This document shows, one piece after another, positions 22,801-37,800 of a stretch of DNA of 64,000 nucleotides. The stretch is from Epiperipatus broadwayi (lineage: Eukaryota; Onychophora; Udeonychophora; Euonychophora; Peripatidae), in assembly GCA_028023455.1 (NCBI GenBank), contig JAQFVV010000029.1:10396644-10460643 (forward strand), given 5' to 3'. Made by a program: the position numbers and the translations under genes. The notes below the pieces were generated by a model. That model was not told the origin of the DNA, did no database searches, and saw only the letters and a program-made list of their open reading frames with translations. Every line of letters starts with the position of its first letter. Position 1 is the first letter of the stretch.

Positions 22801-25800
22801 AACTAGTATAGAGAAATATTTGTTCAAATCTTTTTCACTTTTTTTTTTGTAATGCACACACAGATTACAAAAAAGGGAGAAATTTCAAAGAGATAATTAA
22901 AATTTTAGTTACTTTTATCTCTCTTTTTTTTTTTTTATTTCTAATGTTTTTCTTTTTAGCCTATCCATATATATATAAACTAATTTAATTATTATTTTTT
23001 CTCTTTATGTATTTTACTATAGTTTTCTATTGAAACATTTCATCCGTTTTTCAAACTATACCTTCTTTCTATTATCAATATTTTCATCATATTTTTTATA
23101 TTTCTTTCTATTTTATTTCACATCTTCCACTCTTTTCTTCTTTAGATTACTTATAAAATTAATTATTGCAATTGTAATTTCTTATTTACATTTGAAATTC
23201 TTTTTTTTTAATTTTTCATTTCCATTTTTTCCCTTTCATTTGATCTTATATTTTCTTCAGTCATTTTTATGTTTTCATTAATCAATATCATTATTTTATT
23301 TTCATTTTTTTTGTTTTCTCTTAACTTTGTAGTCTTCTGCCTCCCCACCCCCTCCTCCCCCATTTTTATTTTTATATTTCTATATATTTCAATTATTTTA
23401 ATTTTAGCAAGAAAATATTTAATTCTGTTTACTCTGAAAATTTATAGGGGTCATTATCAAACTACTCTCTAAAGTCAACATATTGAATCTGTACCCCATT
23501 GAGCTTTTTATGTACAGTCGAAAAACACTCATTAATCTACTCGAGAAAGTTTTTAATATCTTGCTTTTAAAATCTTGTGATGCTAAGGAAAAATTGATCA
23601 ATTGGCATGAAGATTCAAACATAACCTACTTACTCCACCCATGCTTCAATCAGAAACTGCACTCATGACACGTTTGTTTTAGTTGCATAACTATACAGAT
23701 GAAAAATATCCAACGAAAATAGTGTTTCAAGGCAAATGGGACAAATATTTTTTTGTTCTGCAAAATAAACACAGTTTGACAACTTGTTTGATTTGTCATG
23801 AAAAGATTATTTAAAAAAAAGTATAACATTGTTCATCATTATAACAAGGAACACAAATCATTTAGTGAACATTTTAATTTGTAGATCTTTAATAAGATGT
23901 GAAAAGTTAACTTTCTTCAAGAAGACATTGAAACAACAAAATGTTATGTCAGTGACAATATCACAAGCCGCAGTAGTGACAAATGAAATTTATTATATAC
24001 TTGGTGTACATATAAAACTATTTAGTTATGCAGAAATTGTGAAGAATCATTGCTTACAATGTATTATTTGATAAATTTAACAATAAAAAGCAAAGCAATA
24101 ATATTGCAAATTAAAAAAATGCAGCTCTCAGACTCTATTTACATTAGACATATTAAAGATATTGCTAAGCTTGGGTTTTAATTCTAGTATTGTCTTTTCA
24201 GCATTATGCCAATGTTATGTTTTTGTTAGATACTGTATAGAACAGAATTAATTCTTGAAGATTTTTTGAAATTTCTTCCTTAATCAAGTCAGAGGCAAAG
24301 ATTATCTCGATATCATTAGTACTATATATATTTTTTGAGAATAATATTGATATAAATAAAATTGGCTTGTGTATTCACTGATCGCTATGTCTTCATGGCC
24401 AGATCCAAAAAGATGTTTGTTTCTCTATTGAAAAAGAAATAAAATTTAACAAATCTCTTATCAAGACAATTTAACAATGTGCATATCCATGGCCAAAATA
24501 GATGCCATGATAATAGTGAATTGTATCCAAACATGAGAAGAGAACCAGCAGAGAAAAAGTTATGAATTAATTTTTTTCTTTATGATAAGAAATTATTTTA
24601 TTTATACACAAAACAAAGTTTATAGCGAAGTTGAAAATGATGGATGGTAGTGTTTTTTAGGCTTTCTGTGCAACATCACAGAAAAGTCAGGCGAGCTCAA
24701 TTGTGGTTAACAGGCTGAAAATAAAATTATTTTACAGATTATGAATAAAATATTTGTTTTTAAAGAGAAACTAAGCATTTATTATGAGGAAATATAAAAA
24801 TACTTCATAATTTTCTAACATTAACAAAAGCTAATGTGATAGTATTGACATTTTTTTCCAGAAAACTATGATCATTTTAAATTGTTTAGCTGCCTTATAC
24901 AAAGAATTTAAGGGCAGATTTCAGGAGTTAAGAATATTAAGAATTGTCTGTTGCTTATAGAAAATCTCTAACATTTAGAAATAGCAATTATTATACAACT
25001 AGATGTATCGGGATATAATCATGCAAAGCTATTTGATAAATGCATTCAACTCAAAAATACATGAATCTGGAAATTATTTTTAAAGAAAAGAGAGAGGGAA
25101 AGGAATATGCCAAATTTTAGAAATTACTATTTGAAAAATTCAAGATTGAGCAAAAGTGTTCCCAAAGACTTTTCACATTGTTTGCATTAACATATCTTTG
25201 CAAATTATACAATTCTAAAATGAAACATTTGAAGAACATATCAGTGTACGATTTTCACCTTGAGTATTTATAAACTTGATTTACCTAAAATAATCACAAA
25301 TTATTTCAACATCAAAAATCACAATTTTTAAACAAACGCTTAGACACATTTAGTTTTACTTATTATATTATGAAGTATAGTGTACTATGATGTGCACCAA
25401 GTAACATAGGAAATATATATTATTTATAATTGAAGTAATAAATTTAACGGTTTACAAACTATTACAAACAATCCTTAAATCCGCAGAAGTACTTTCGGTT
25501 AATTTCTTAAACCTGCCTCAACTGCCATTAAAAAAAAAAAAAAAGTGGAAGCAAACGTCATCAATTCAAATCCCACGAATCTCGTATTTTAATGTTAGCA
25601 GCTTGTCAATTTATTAAATGCATTAAAATACGAGATTCATGGGATTTGAATTGATGACATTTGCTTCCGCTTTTTTTTTTAATTTAATGGCAGGTTTAAG
25701 AAATTAACCGAAAGTACTTCTGCGGATTTAAGGATTGTTTGTAATAATTTGTAAATCATTAAATTTATTATTTCAATTATAATTACAATTTTGTTTTTAA

Positions 25801-28800
25801 TTAACGGACATTTTATTCATTTTACATATATATATGTAGCCAGAGGAAAAAAAAGATTGGATGTGGCACTCTGGGCTACAGAGAATTTTTAATTTAATAA
25901 ATGCTTAGCAATAATTACTAATATATTTCATTGAAGTGGTTTCAGAAGTTCGATACTTGTAAATCAAAATGTAATAATTTAATAACTCTATTAGGTATTA
26001 AATCACTAAACATCACATGATCACCATTTCTGTATGGAGAGTTTTGCTTTTGTTTCTATTAGGTATTTCATTGAAAAAAAAAATTAAGTTTCTAATTTAA
26101 CTTTGATTTCTTTTGAAAATATTAGCCTAAATGCCAAATTTATTCCAATCATGAAATTAATTACAATTCTTATCAGTCATCTTTTAATTTCTATAAGTTG
26201 TCACTTAGATGTAGCTAACATTAATTTAATTAAAGAGAAATCCATGTTTTAGTATAATCTACATACTATTACTGAATTAGATTTTGCAGATAACTTCATG
26301 AATGTTACAGAATCCCAATTTTATATAAGAGATAAAGATATATATATAATCAAAGTGATTCAACATGTTTTTTTGATTTCACAGATTCTTTAAAAACATG
26401 AACATAATTGCAAAACTATTTTCTATTTTTTGAACAACCAAATAACTTTCAATGATATATCTATTCTAGTAGTTTAAAACTATATATTTACTTAGAGTAT
26501 AATTCAGGGCTACAATAAAATAGATCAACAACTCTATCTGAATACATCATAGTTCTTGAAAAATACAGCTGATCAAACCTATCAATCTATAACCACAAAC
26601 ACTCACTTGTCGATTGAATTTCACATTAAATAACAACATAATATGAAAGAGAATATTATTAAAATTTTAGAAGCAAAAGCTAATTCAGTAATAAACATTC
26701 TATTTGAATTCAGTAAGGAAATATTTTTATAATAATACTCCTAACATTGCAGTTGATTGGGATTTTATAGAAGTTGATTCTTGATATATCATTCAAGATT
26801 CTAACTGACACAAGGAGCAAGAACATTACAATGATAGACTCCTAATGATATTTTACTTGTTTTACTATTAATTATATTGACAAGTAATGCTAATTATGGG
26901 TTCAACACTAATAGAAGCATAATACTTTCTTATAAATAACCTGATATTACAATTGTATTTTTTTTAATTTTTACAATTAATACATTTGACACCAGTTTTA
27001 TCAATTCAAAAGCTTTTATATTTTATTGGATGGCTAACTATGATAACTTAGGCGGACTATTTTTTAAAAAAAATCTCAAGCTAATTTTTGTGATTCGAAA
27101 GAATTTCCAAGATTCATTTGACCAGATTCAAATACCAAATCATGAGCTCAGGGGAATGGACTTAGCACTACACAAATTCACCTTATAGGAAACAAGGAAA
27201 AAAATAACACTTCTTGTTTAGTGATTTAGCAAAGTCTTTAATACCATTAGAAAATATGAATTTCACAGAATGCTAAAGAACATTAGATACTTCTAAACTG
27301 CTCAGACATATCTTATAAAAATATGAAAAAAACAACAACACGGGCAATAGAAACAAAATATGAACTAGACGGAATAATAATTCCACCCTCTTCGAATATG
27401 CTTTGCTATTCTTTTTTTACCAAGCATTTAAAAACATACAACAATCTTTTAATTCACATCATGTAATTTTCAGATACAACATAATATTTTACAAGTCCTG
27501 AAAATAAAGGTTCTCTTTGCTGATGATGTAACTCATATTCACAATGACATTAGTATTTAAAATGCTTTTTGTGAGTTATCTTTTCTTAATGAGATATTAG
27601 GAAGACTGTTCTAATTGCCCAATAATCATCTATACATTGTAGTACTATTTTAAATATAGTATTGGCTAACTTTCAATTATCTTAGTTCTGTAGCTTTCCT
27701 TTGTTGAAGAAATGAATGTGTGCTACAAAATTGACTATTAAGATCAAGATTATTATTAGATTCATGTTATTACTACTATTGTATAAATTTGAAATCTTCA
27801 ATGTATTTAAGATAAAAAGTTAAATAGCTTCTATATGCATCATCTAAAAATTATGAATATCAACCGTAAAGCTCAAACAACTGATACAGATATTTTATAA
27901 TGTGATGTGATTAAATTAAAACTCCATAGAAATATTTCACAGCAGATAACAAAGGTAATTGGGATATATCAATATCAGAAGAATGGATATTTTTTGATGA
28001 ATATAATGGAGAAGAGATTAATATGTATAACAAAACTAAGATAAAAGGATATTTTCAAATCACCTTTGAAAGATTTTCCCATAAATCTACTAGCTAAGAA
28101 AAATTATTTGAAGACTGCAATGTATGGAAAACAACTGTTTGCGAAGTCACAATATTTTAAAATAAATTGGAAGCAAAAATTATGAGTGCAAAATGAACAG
28201 ATCTTGATCAGACATATTACAGCTATTTGTCTGATTGCAAATGATCACATTATTTAAATATTGTCAAATTCCATCATGAAAAAAGTTGAATTTGAAACTA
28301 TCAGTATTAAACTATTACTAATAGACTTTATTTAAATCAAAGAATTTTCTAGAATCTATGAATAAATTAGAAAATAATTTATTTTATGCCATCAAATGCA
28401 GTTTACTTTATTATTAATGGAGTGACACATCACATATATATGGATGTATTTATGATTTGTAGATTTATTTATGTAGTCGTGGAAAAACTCAACTTTCTAT
28501 TTTGTGTCTTTTCTATTTTTGTTTCTGTTTGTTTTGGAATAGTAATACTTATTTATCAATGCTGCTAATGATTAATTATACTAATATTAACTTATCTTAT
28601 ATTGTGAGAGTTAATTCACTAGGAAAAAATATTCATTATCTGGCATTCATAAATCTTTTAGATATCTGAAAAATGTCCACATATGCTCAGGATTGATTTA
28701 GGTTACCTTCCAAAGCAAGCTTAACAATTATAATGTGTGTTCATTATCTGTCCTTTGGGTAAACCACCAAGATCAAAAAGAAAATCATAATTGAAGAAGT

Positions 28801-31800
28801 TGTGATACTTATTCATTTTCTCTTCAAAAAGGTGTCAAAGGTCAAGTGTTGGTGGCCGAGTGGTTAACACAGCCGCCTTACAAGCAGTTGTTCCAGGGTT
28901 CGCTTCCTGGCTGACGTTTTGACATATAAAAAAAAAAAAAGATGTCAAAGGCTATGTATACTAAGTTAAAAAAATCATACAAAAATTTCTTTTTAAACAT
29001 TGAAATTATGAACGTTTTACATTGATACTTAAAACATTTTTACTTACCCGAGTTGTACTTTCTCTGATAAGAAAATCTCTATCTTGACTGCTTCTTAATA
29101 AACGAGATTCACAATCTCTGCGACCTACTTTTCCAATGAACCAAGGACATGTAGCAGTATCTGGAAAACGGACTTCTTTTTTTCGAGGAATTGGTACAGG
29201 TTTCTATGGTAAAAAAATAATTTCAAAATCAATCAATATTTTAAAAATAATAGTTATAAGACTTAAAATTTATATAAATTATTAGAAGATAAATGTTTTA
29301 ATTATCATTTAATGGATATAATACTTTAAAATTCATGATAAAACAATAATTTATAAAATACGATTAAAATTGAAAGACTTAATTTGATAAAATGTATAGG
29401 ATTAGGATTTTTTTTTTCAAAATTCTCTCAGTATAATCTTTTGAGATAAAGTCTTAAGATATCTAAATTAGAGTGCCTTATTGACCAAATCTCTAAATAC
29501 CAGACAATGCTGCAAATCTATCAGTTTTATCAAATTCTACTATATCTTACAACCTGTTTTCATTATATTTATATTTCTGTAATATAATAATTATGCAAAG
29601 AAGAAATAAAAATATAATTTATTATTAAATGGTTTAATTGGATGCTACTTTTACTTTAGGATTTCATTAAAATATGAAATTTTATACTGCTTTCAAATTG
29701 TTCTCTTATTTATGTCTTGTTCACTTATAGATATTAGGGTTATCATGTATTTCATTTTCAAGTAACACAAAAAGTTAACTTTTTTCTGGTTTTTCTTTTT
29801 GTGTAAAAAAAGAATTTTTAATAATCATATACCAAATAGTTAAAGAAGAAACAGAAACAAGCAAGCATCAAAAGAGTGAATGTAAAAATTAAGATAGTTT
29901 TTTTTTTTCATATGTCATAGCACCGGCCGGGAGACGAACCCACAACCGTCTGCAACCAACTACTTGTTTGCAAGACGGCTGCAATGACCTCTCAGCTAAC
30001 AACGCTTGACAAACAAAATATTAATACATCTTTAAACATGAAGAAAACATTAAAAACATATTTAAATTAATTGTGTTTTCTATGCTGCAAACTTCATCCT
30101 TATATTCAATAAAAAGAAATAACAATATGAAAAATGTATTAAGGCTATAATATTTTATCAATATTTTTGCCATGTATGAGGAAATATTATTATTGTCTTT
30201 AATTATTATAAGAAATGAATGAAAGAAAATAAAAATGCATAATAATATAAGTTTCAATATTGCACAAATATTGAAATTCTTTGCAAGAATAAAAAAAATA
30301 ATTTTGATTCCAAATACTAAATTTGTAATTACATAAAAATGTTTATTTATTTTAAGGAATTCACACAAATAAAACAATTAATAATTCAATAATCTATAAA
30401 ATAAAATATACAACCAAAAAAGAAAAAAAAAATGGAGTTGGGGAAATTTGAAGATTTCTAAGCTGAATAAAAGATGTAAAATACATTTATTACCAGATGA
30501 TCAGTTTGGAGAGATCACATGACCTTAGAAGCAAGCTAAACAATTGGGTCAAAGGTGGAGTTTTTATTAATTGGAAATTGTTCCAGGAGTCTATAACTTT
30601 TATTTTCAATTATTAAGTCAAATTACTTAAAACAGAATAAAAATCTAATTTCGGATAGATAGTTTGAGTAAAAATGAATCTAAAGAAAACGTTTTTGTTA
30701 GCCAACAAAATGATTATTTCTTTTAATCAAGAACTGCCCAGAAAAAACATTAATCAGTAATTGGATTCAATATAAGGAATGGAAACTATCATAATGAAAG
30801 ATAGATAGATTCTAACAATCTCAAGTGGTATGTTAAGTAATGGATAACTATTGAAAAAATGACAGGTATAAAAAAAATCTAAATTATTTTCTTTTTAATA
30901 AACTGCAGTTTTCAATAAAAACCTAATGTATCATATGAGTAACATTATCTAAAATCTGAGTTGGAAAATAGTTTGTAAATATAATATATAATATTAATAT
31001 CATTTATGTTCTTTTTTAATTTTTCCAGTGCTTTTTACAACTCACTATTGACAGTTTGGATTGCTCCAGCAATCTTCTTCAGAACTATAACAAACATAAT
31101 ACAAATATATGAATACAGCTATACCTGTATTCATGTATTTGAAGAAGATTGCTGGGACAATTGAAACCGTCAATAGTGGGTTGTAAAAAACATTGTAAAA
31201 AGTAATAAAATACATAAATGATATTAATATTATATGTATTTGGTAATGCAATAAGAAAGATAAAGTTATAAATATAATTTACTTTGATATTTTTACACTC
31301 TTGCATTGTATAAAGCAGTGTTCTTCAACCCTTGGTCCGCCGGCCCGGTGCAGGTCCGCGTGCTAGACGGGCAGTAAAAAGTTTGTAATAATAAATAATA
31401 AGAGTTTAAACTTTTAATTAATATAGCCAATTTTTATTTATTTTTTCATCTCATTTTTACCCAATTAAAAAAAAAAGAAAACAGAACGAAAACAAAATCT
31501 ACAATCGTTCATAAATTAATGTTTTTCTAGCTATCACAGATTGGGGGGGGGGGGGAGAATTAAATTTTTTATTACTTTTCTAAAAAAAAATTAAAAAAAA
31601 GTTTTTTATTATATAAACTCCATATATATATAAAACTTTATCTTATATATTTAACGTTCTTTTGATCAGTTATAACAATTATGCTTATCTAAGAAAATTT
31701 ATCTATAGACTTCTGCCGGTCTGCGAAATATTATCGTTATTTTTGCTGGTCCGCAGAACCTTATCCTTATTTTTACCGGTCCGCAGATGTGAAAAGATTG

Positions 31801-34800
31801 AAGACCACTGGTATAAAAATGTCTTAGTTTTAAAAAATTATAGACCTAAAAACTGTGATTGATGCTATCTTTCAACATTGATTAAGTATTTGTTTGAAGG
31901 TTTTTGAAGAAAAGCATTATATTGTTCTAAGATAAGTATTTTTGAGTAATTTACATGAAATATATTCATATTTTAAATAACATTATTTACATCTAAAATT
32001 TCCCAATGATTTTCAGGAGACCATCCTTCCTGATCGCAGACTCGAATAAGCCACCAACCATTTGAATCTCTTTCTAATAACTGGCCAATGTCACCAGCAG
32101 TAAATGATAATGTATGTGGAGATGTACTTTTCAAGCTGTAAATTGCTCGAACTGAGACACGACCCTAGCAAAAAAATTATAAAAAAAAAAGTTGCACAAT
32201 TTATTAAAAAAATAATGCCACATATATTTATTACTTTCCATAATATATGACACACAAATACACACACACACACAGACTAATATAAAAAAAGAATGCATGT
32301 AATATAATATATTCAGTATATTTGGTTGCCTCTCTATATATTATTTATATATGTAAGCAAATTTTCATCCCAAAATTCTACATCCAACACAAAACAGCAG
32401 TGGTTAAAGTTAATTTCTTTATACAATTTATTTAACTACAAGACTACCTGGCCTATGGAAAGGCCATACCATAATTTTTTTTGATTGGTTGCTTTAACAA
32501 TTTTTAAAATTTAATGTAAATTAAACAAATATTTTAATGTTATATTAAAGAAATGTACTTGGGATGAAAGACTCATTTTTGTAATAGTTTTTTAAATTGG
32601 TTGCTTTAACAATTTTTTTTAAAGATTTAATGTAAATTAAATAAAAGATTTTTAATATATAAATAAATGTGAGAAATTCACAATTGGGAAAAAAAAAGTT
32701 TGGAACAACCCAGAACCCAGCAAGGTATTAATAAAGTTAAATTAAAATTTTTTAATATATCTGTTGCTATGTGAATTTGACTATTATAGATAACTATAAA
32801 AATTAGTTTATTAATGGTTATGGACTATTAAATATAAAAGGTGGAATAATTTTCTTTGCATAAAATGCTTATAATATAAATTATAGTTTAGTTAGCTATA
32901 GTTATTTATTTATAAAAATAAATGTAAAGTTTTTATTTTATTTTTCAATTGTGAATTTGACAATGTTAAGGACAAATGTAATTGTTTTCTTAATTGGTTG
33001 TGAATTTGACATGGACAAACATATATTCACATGGATTTTTTATATAGAGATAGATAATATATTTACAATAATATACATTTTAAATCATACATTTATAATA
33101 TAAATTTTAACAATGAGGCCTGTTTTTTAAAGCTAGATAAAAAAATAAAGCTTTTACAACAGTTTTCACACAAATTTTCATCATTATCACTAATCATTAT
33201 TAGAAGTCATTTATAAATGAATATGGCCACTATAAGTAAAAAAAGACAGAATAAAAAATTAAATATAAATTGGTTATGAATTTGACATGGACAAACATGC
33301 ACATGGATTTTATATACATATAAAAATCATACATTCAATATAAATTTTAACAATGAGGTCTGTTTTTAAAGATTATATAAAAAATAAAGCTTTTACAAGT
33401 TTTAATTTGACATGGACAAACATACATTCACATGGATTTTATATATATATCATATATTTACAATAATATTTTAAATTTTAAAAATGAGGTTGTTTTTTAA
33501 AACTATAAAAAAATTAAGCTTTTATAAGTTTTCATACAAATCATCATTATCACTAATCACTAGGAGTCATTTATAAATTAATATGGCCACTATAAAACAA
33601 AAAAAAGACAAAATAAAAAATTAGGTAAAGGTTTACTATAGCGGCCCTAATATGTTGGCCCTCTATTGTTTAAAATTATAACTAAATTGTTGGAAAATGT
33701 TACGTATATGCTATTATATTACAATTACATTAAAATTTAATCAAATGTAAAAGATAATAAAAAAAACATTTACCTTTTTAAAGAATTTGAATGTTGGATT
33801 AATTACACGACATTAATTAAAAGAATTAGTTTTAATTTATTTGAAAGTTAAGAATTTAAACTATCTACAACTTAAGAATTTAAACTACATTTATAGCACG
33901 TTACAAAAAAAAAGACACCCTCTGTGTTCAACAGTTCAAATTACACGCACACGTGTACAGTTTTATAGTTGGAAAAAATGGTTTTTGGTGATATAGAAAG
34001 AGTATCAAGAAAGTGCTTCTTGACAGAAGTTCCAGACAGGACAGCTGATACACTGGAGGGCCTGATACAGCATTACATTTTACCAGGTGTGCACATTACT
34101 TCAGATAGCTGGGCTTCGTACAATAACATCAGCAGTCTCAACAATGATATGTATATGCATTCGATTGTCATCCATCAGGACAACTTCGTGCATCCCGAAG
34201 ACCAAGGCATACACACCCAGAATATTGAAAATATGTAGATGAGAGCAAAGAGTAGGCTGAAATTCCAATCTGGTACCAGCAGAGTTTTGTTTTCATAGTA
34301 CCTGCATGAATTTGCCTTCCGGAGTAGACACAGCAATACCGCTTTTTTCTCCAACTTCCTAATATGCATAGGATACACTTATGCTTAAAAAGGTAAATGT
34401 TTTTTTCATTATCTTTTACATTTGAATAAATTTTCATGCAATAGTAATATAGTAGTATATACGTGATTTACATTGATTAAATTTTAATGTAATTGTAATA
34501 TAGTAGCATATACGTAAGATTTTCAAACAATTTAGTTATAATTTTAAACAATAGAGGGCCAACATATTGGGGCCGCTATAGTAAACCTTTACCAAAAATT
34601 AAATATACATTTTTTGATGATAGTACAAAATGATCTTGAAACAAATATTTCATCATAGATCACATAATTATCTTTTGTCTGTTTATTTGATATTTTGCTA
34701 TGTTGATTTTTTTAGCTTCTGCAGCGAATTTCATTTTCTGAAAGATTTAATATCTTGTATAGCTCTCCATTTTATTCTATCTTTAGCCATATCTTGCCAG

Positions 34801-37800
34801 TGAAAACTATCAATATTGCTATTCTTTACTATCTCTCCGTTCCTCTTTATATAAATTTTATCATAAGTTGCAATAATTAAAATTTCCAATCAAATGTTTT
34901 TGATTTTTCTGGCATGATATAATTATATTTCCCTGTGTGGTTCAGTTTCAGTTCTAGCACTTCTGGCATTCCAACTTCTTATAAATTCCTGAACAATAAA
35001 ACCATTTGATAATTTTATTTTATATATTGTAATGGAAACTTCTAAAATATAAAATAATGCTAATGAAACAACATTGTCTCATAAATAACAATATTTCCCT
35101 GTTGGAGGAACCGAAAATGTAATGGACAATAAATCAAATAATGGATGAAAAGTTGACCTACAAATGTCCATGTATTTGAGCAAGCTGAAAAAATAATGGA
35201 TAAATGTTGTAGCTAAAAATATAACTAATAAGTAGACAAATATGTTGATCCACAAATGGCTCTATGGTAGTTTAGATTTACATCTACAATAGTCTCGTGA
35301 ATTTGTAAGTCACCAATGGTCCAGAGATAAATACTTGCTTAGCAAAGAAGATAAATTCAATAAATGATGATTTACTTGATGATAAAGTATAATGTGGGAT
35401 GTACAATGAATAATATTTATTGTAAAATAAATTGTGTAATAAGTTTTATAATAATTTATGCAATAGTTAAACCAAAGTACTTAAGTAAATAATAATAATA
35501 TAGATTTATTGAAGTAAACATTAACTCATTGAAGTGATTACAACAAAGAACATAGTTCTAATTTTACTAACTGCAATCTAATATCATATAATATCTCTTT
35601 ATAATTTACCCCTGTTAGATTGAAATTAATAGGAATAATCTATGATTAAAATTAATGCATATAGCCATATAAATTCTTTCTCACAAAAAAATTAATACGT
35701 TAATAATTAATTCAAGTCTTAATTGAGTATTATTTAAGCTTATATTGAATGATAAGATAAAATTACCTCATAATTAAGGTTATTAATAAAGAATTTGATA
35801 AATATTTTATTATTAAGCTATTATTATACTCTTAACTATTATTAATAAATGAAATTTATTTGATGCGAATAATTTAAGAGAAAATTTTCTCTTAGCTTCT
35901 GTTACCAAATTTAGATTATATATACAATTTTAGCTTAGATTCCACTATCCCACAATGCTTTCCTTCGCACATCAATGATAACAAAATACAAATATAGGTT
36001 TCCATGAACATTTTTATCCTTAAATGAAATTCAACTATTTCTTTGTCAATATTATAATCCATGGTAAATTTTGATTGTTTCATAGCTTAGTGGCAGTTAA
36101 GCATAATGTTTGTTATTATTCATTCCATTTGAATCCTAAAGCTATCAAATAAGGGGAAGTTTTGTGTTTCTCCCCCCTTAAATAAATTTCTACTCACAGT
36201 ACACATTTTCTTGTCATAAATCCAGAATTTATTTGTAAAAGTAAGATAAAACACAAAATTTTAAGCAAAAAAAAAAAGTGTGTTCTTGCTGAATTTGTTT
36301 CTATAGCTATACCAGCACAAAATGCAGTTTTTCCCTTTTTTTTAAACATTGGCTCATGAACATGTGATTTTCTTTTTTTCTAATCTTAATAAGGCACTGT
36401 TACCATTTGATACAACTTGATAAGAATTATTTCATTTTTAAATTTAATAAATAAAGTGTCCATTCTCTATATTTATCTCAAATTAATAAACATTTATTAA
36501 ATATGAGACCTTTAATTGTTTTTTTAATTTAGTTATTTATAGACTAGGTGGCAGCATGTATACATAAGATATTCCCACCCTTAATAAAAAATAAAGAAAA
36601 TTCTATCCAATTAACATCAGACCATGATGACCGACTAAATATTCTATGAATAACTCACGATTAATTAAAACTATACCACCACAACAATGAAATTAATGAC
36701 TATGTGCAATTATGTGTACTATTAACAAAAATATCTTACAACAATTATACTCATTATCACATTACATTTCATCCTAACTGGATATTTAAAAAATAAGTCT
36801 ATAATATTATATAGGTCGCATAAATTTAACTTGACCACTAAAATCAACTTTTATTTCTGATAAATATTGATTCTTTATACCAAATAAAATTATAGACATA
36901 ATCATCATAAATTGGATATTATTATATCCATAATGATTGACACGAGGTCTTAGCCTGGCAATAAACTATATTTTCTAAATCACTAATCTCACAAATCCAA
37001 CACATATTACTGGCCTTACACTGATTAAGACAAAATCTTATGTATCCTGTCAAGGTACCTACATTTGCAATTATGTACTTCATAGTGATAAAATCATTTA
37101 GATTTTAAAGACTTCTAATGATAAAATCCTACATCTATCACTACTATTTAAGCTTGTGATGGAATTACCCTTTAAATAAACCTGGTCATTTACTTTGGAT
37201 GGCATCATATCTAAACTAATATCATAATACAAATGATCTTACTCTGAGTGTCTAAACTTTGGACCTCTTGTTCCTATTCTCTACCTTCTCCATCTTTATG
37301 ATTAATTTGTTGACATTTGTTTAACTTAGCTCCTAAAATTGTATCTATTTTGGGATTCTAATTTATCTTCTAATTCATATTGAACCTTTTCTATCTTCCC
37401 TACTAAAATTTCTGGGCCTTTTTTCAGGTCTAGTTTAAAATCTTCATGATTCTTTTCATACTTTGCTTGACTTTCTTTTAATTTATTCAGCAAATCTCCT
37501 GATAACTTTTTCTGATTTTGTTTCAACCTGACTTTGTTCACTTATCTTGGCTTTCCTTAATCTTATTCAGTAAATCTAACCTTTCATGACTTTGTTTCAA
37601 TTCTTGTTTCATTATTTTCTGATTTTCAATGATCCTAATCATTAAATTCTGCAACATTATGATAGATGTTTTGATCATTTTTTGATGTGACAGAAACTTC
37701 ATTACATTTTCCATAATTTATTTTATATTATTTTATTTTAGAAAGAAAAGAGCACGAGCCTTCCCTTCAATTCAATAATCTCAGACCAAATAAAATAAAT

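Noticed and set aside
22900-23480. Hydrophobic ORFs that look like membrane proteins
   Set aside because: They come from T-rich and C/T-rich runs, which always translate as F, L, S and I; no gene structure around them.
27518-27524. CTGATGA as a hammerhead core
   Set aside because: Part of the FADDVT-like reading; no stem II and no GAAA follow.
28842-28942. Functional tRNA-Ser/Leu gene
   Set aside because: Boxes are present but the acceptor and anticodon stems do not close, and a poly-A tail plus target duplication shows a retroposed SINE.
30021-30377. 118-codon open stretch on the minus strand
   Set aside because: I/F/N/K-rich low-complexity reading with no motif, no splice signals and no place in the SH3-SH2 frame; expected by chance in AT-rich DNA.
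34168-34437. 89-codon minus-strand ORF in Merlin copy 2
   Set aside because: Shadow of the plus-strand transposase fragment and terminal repeat.
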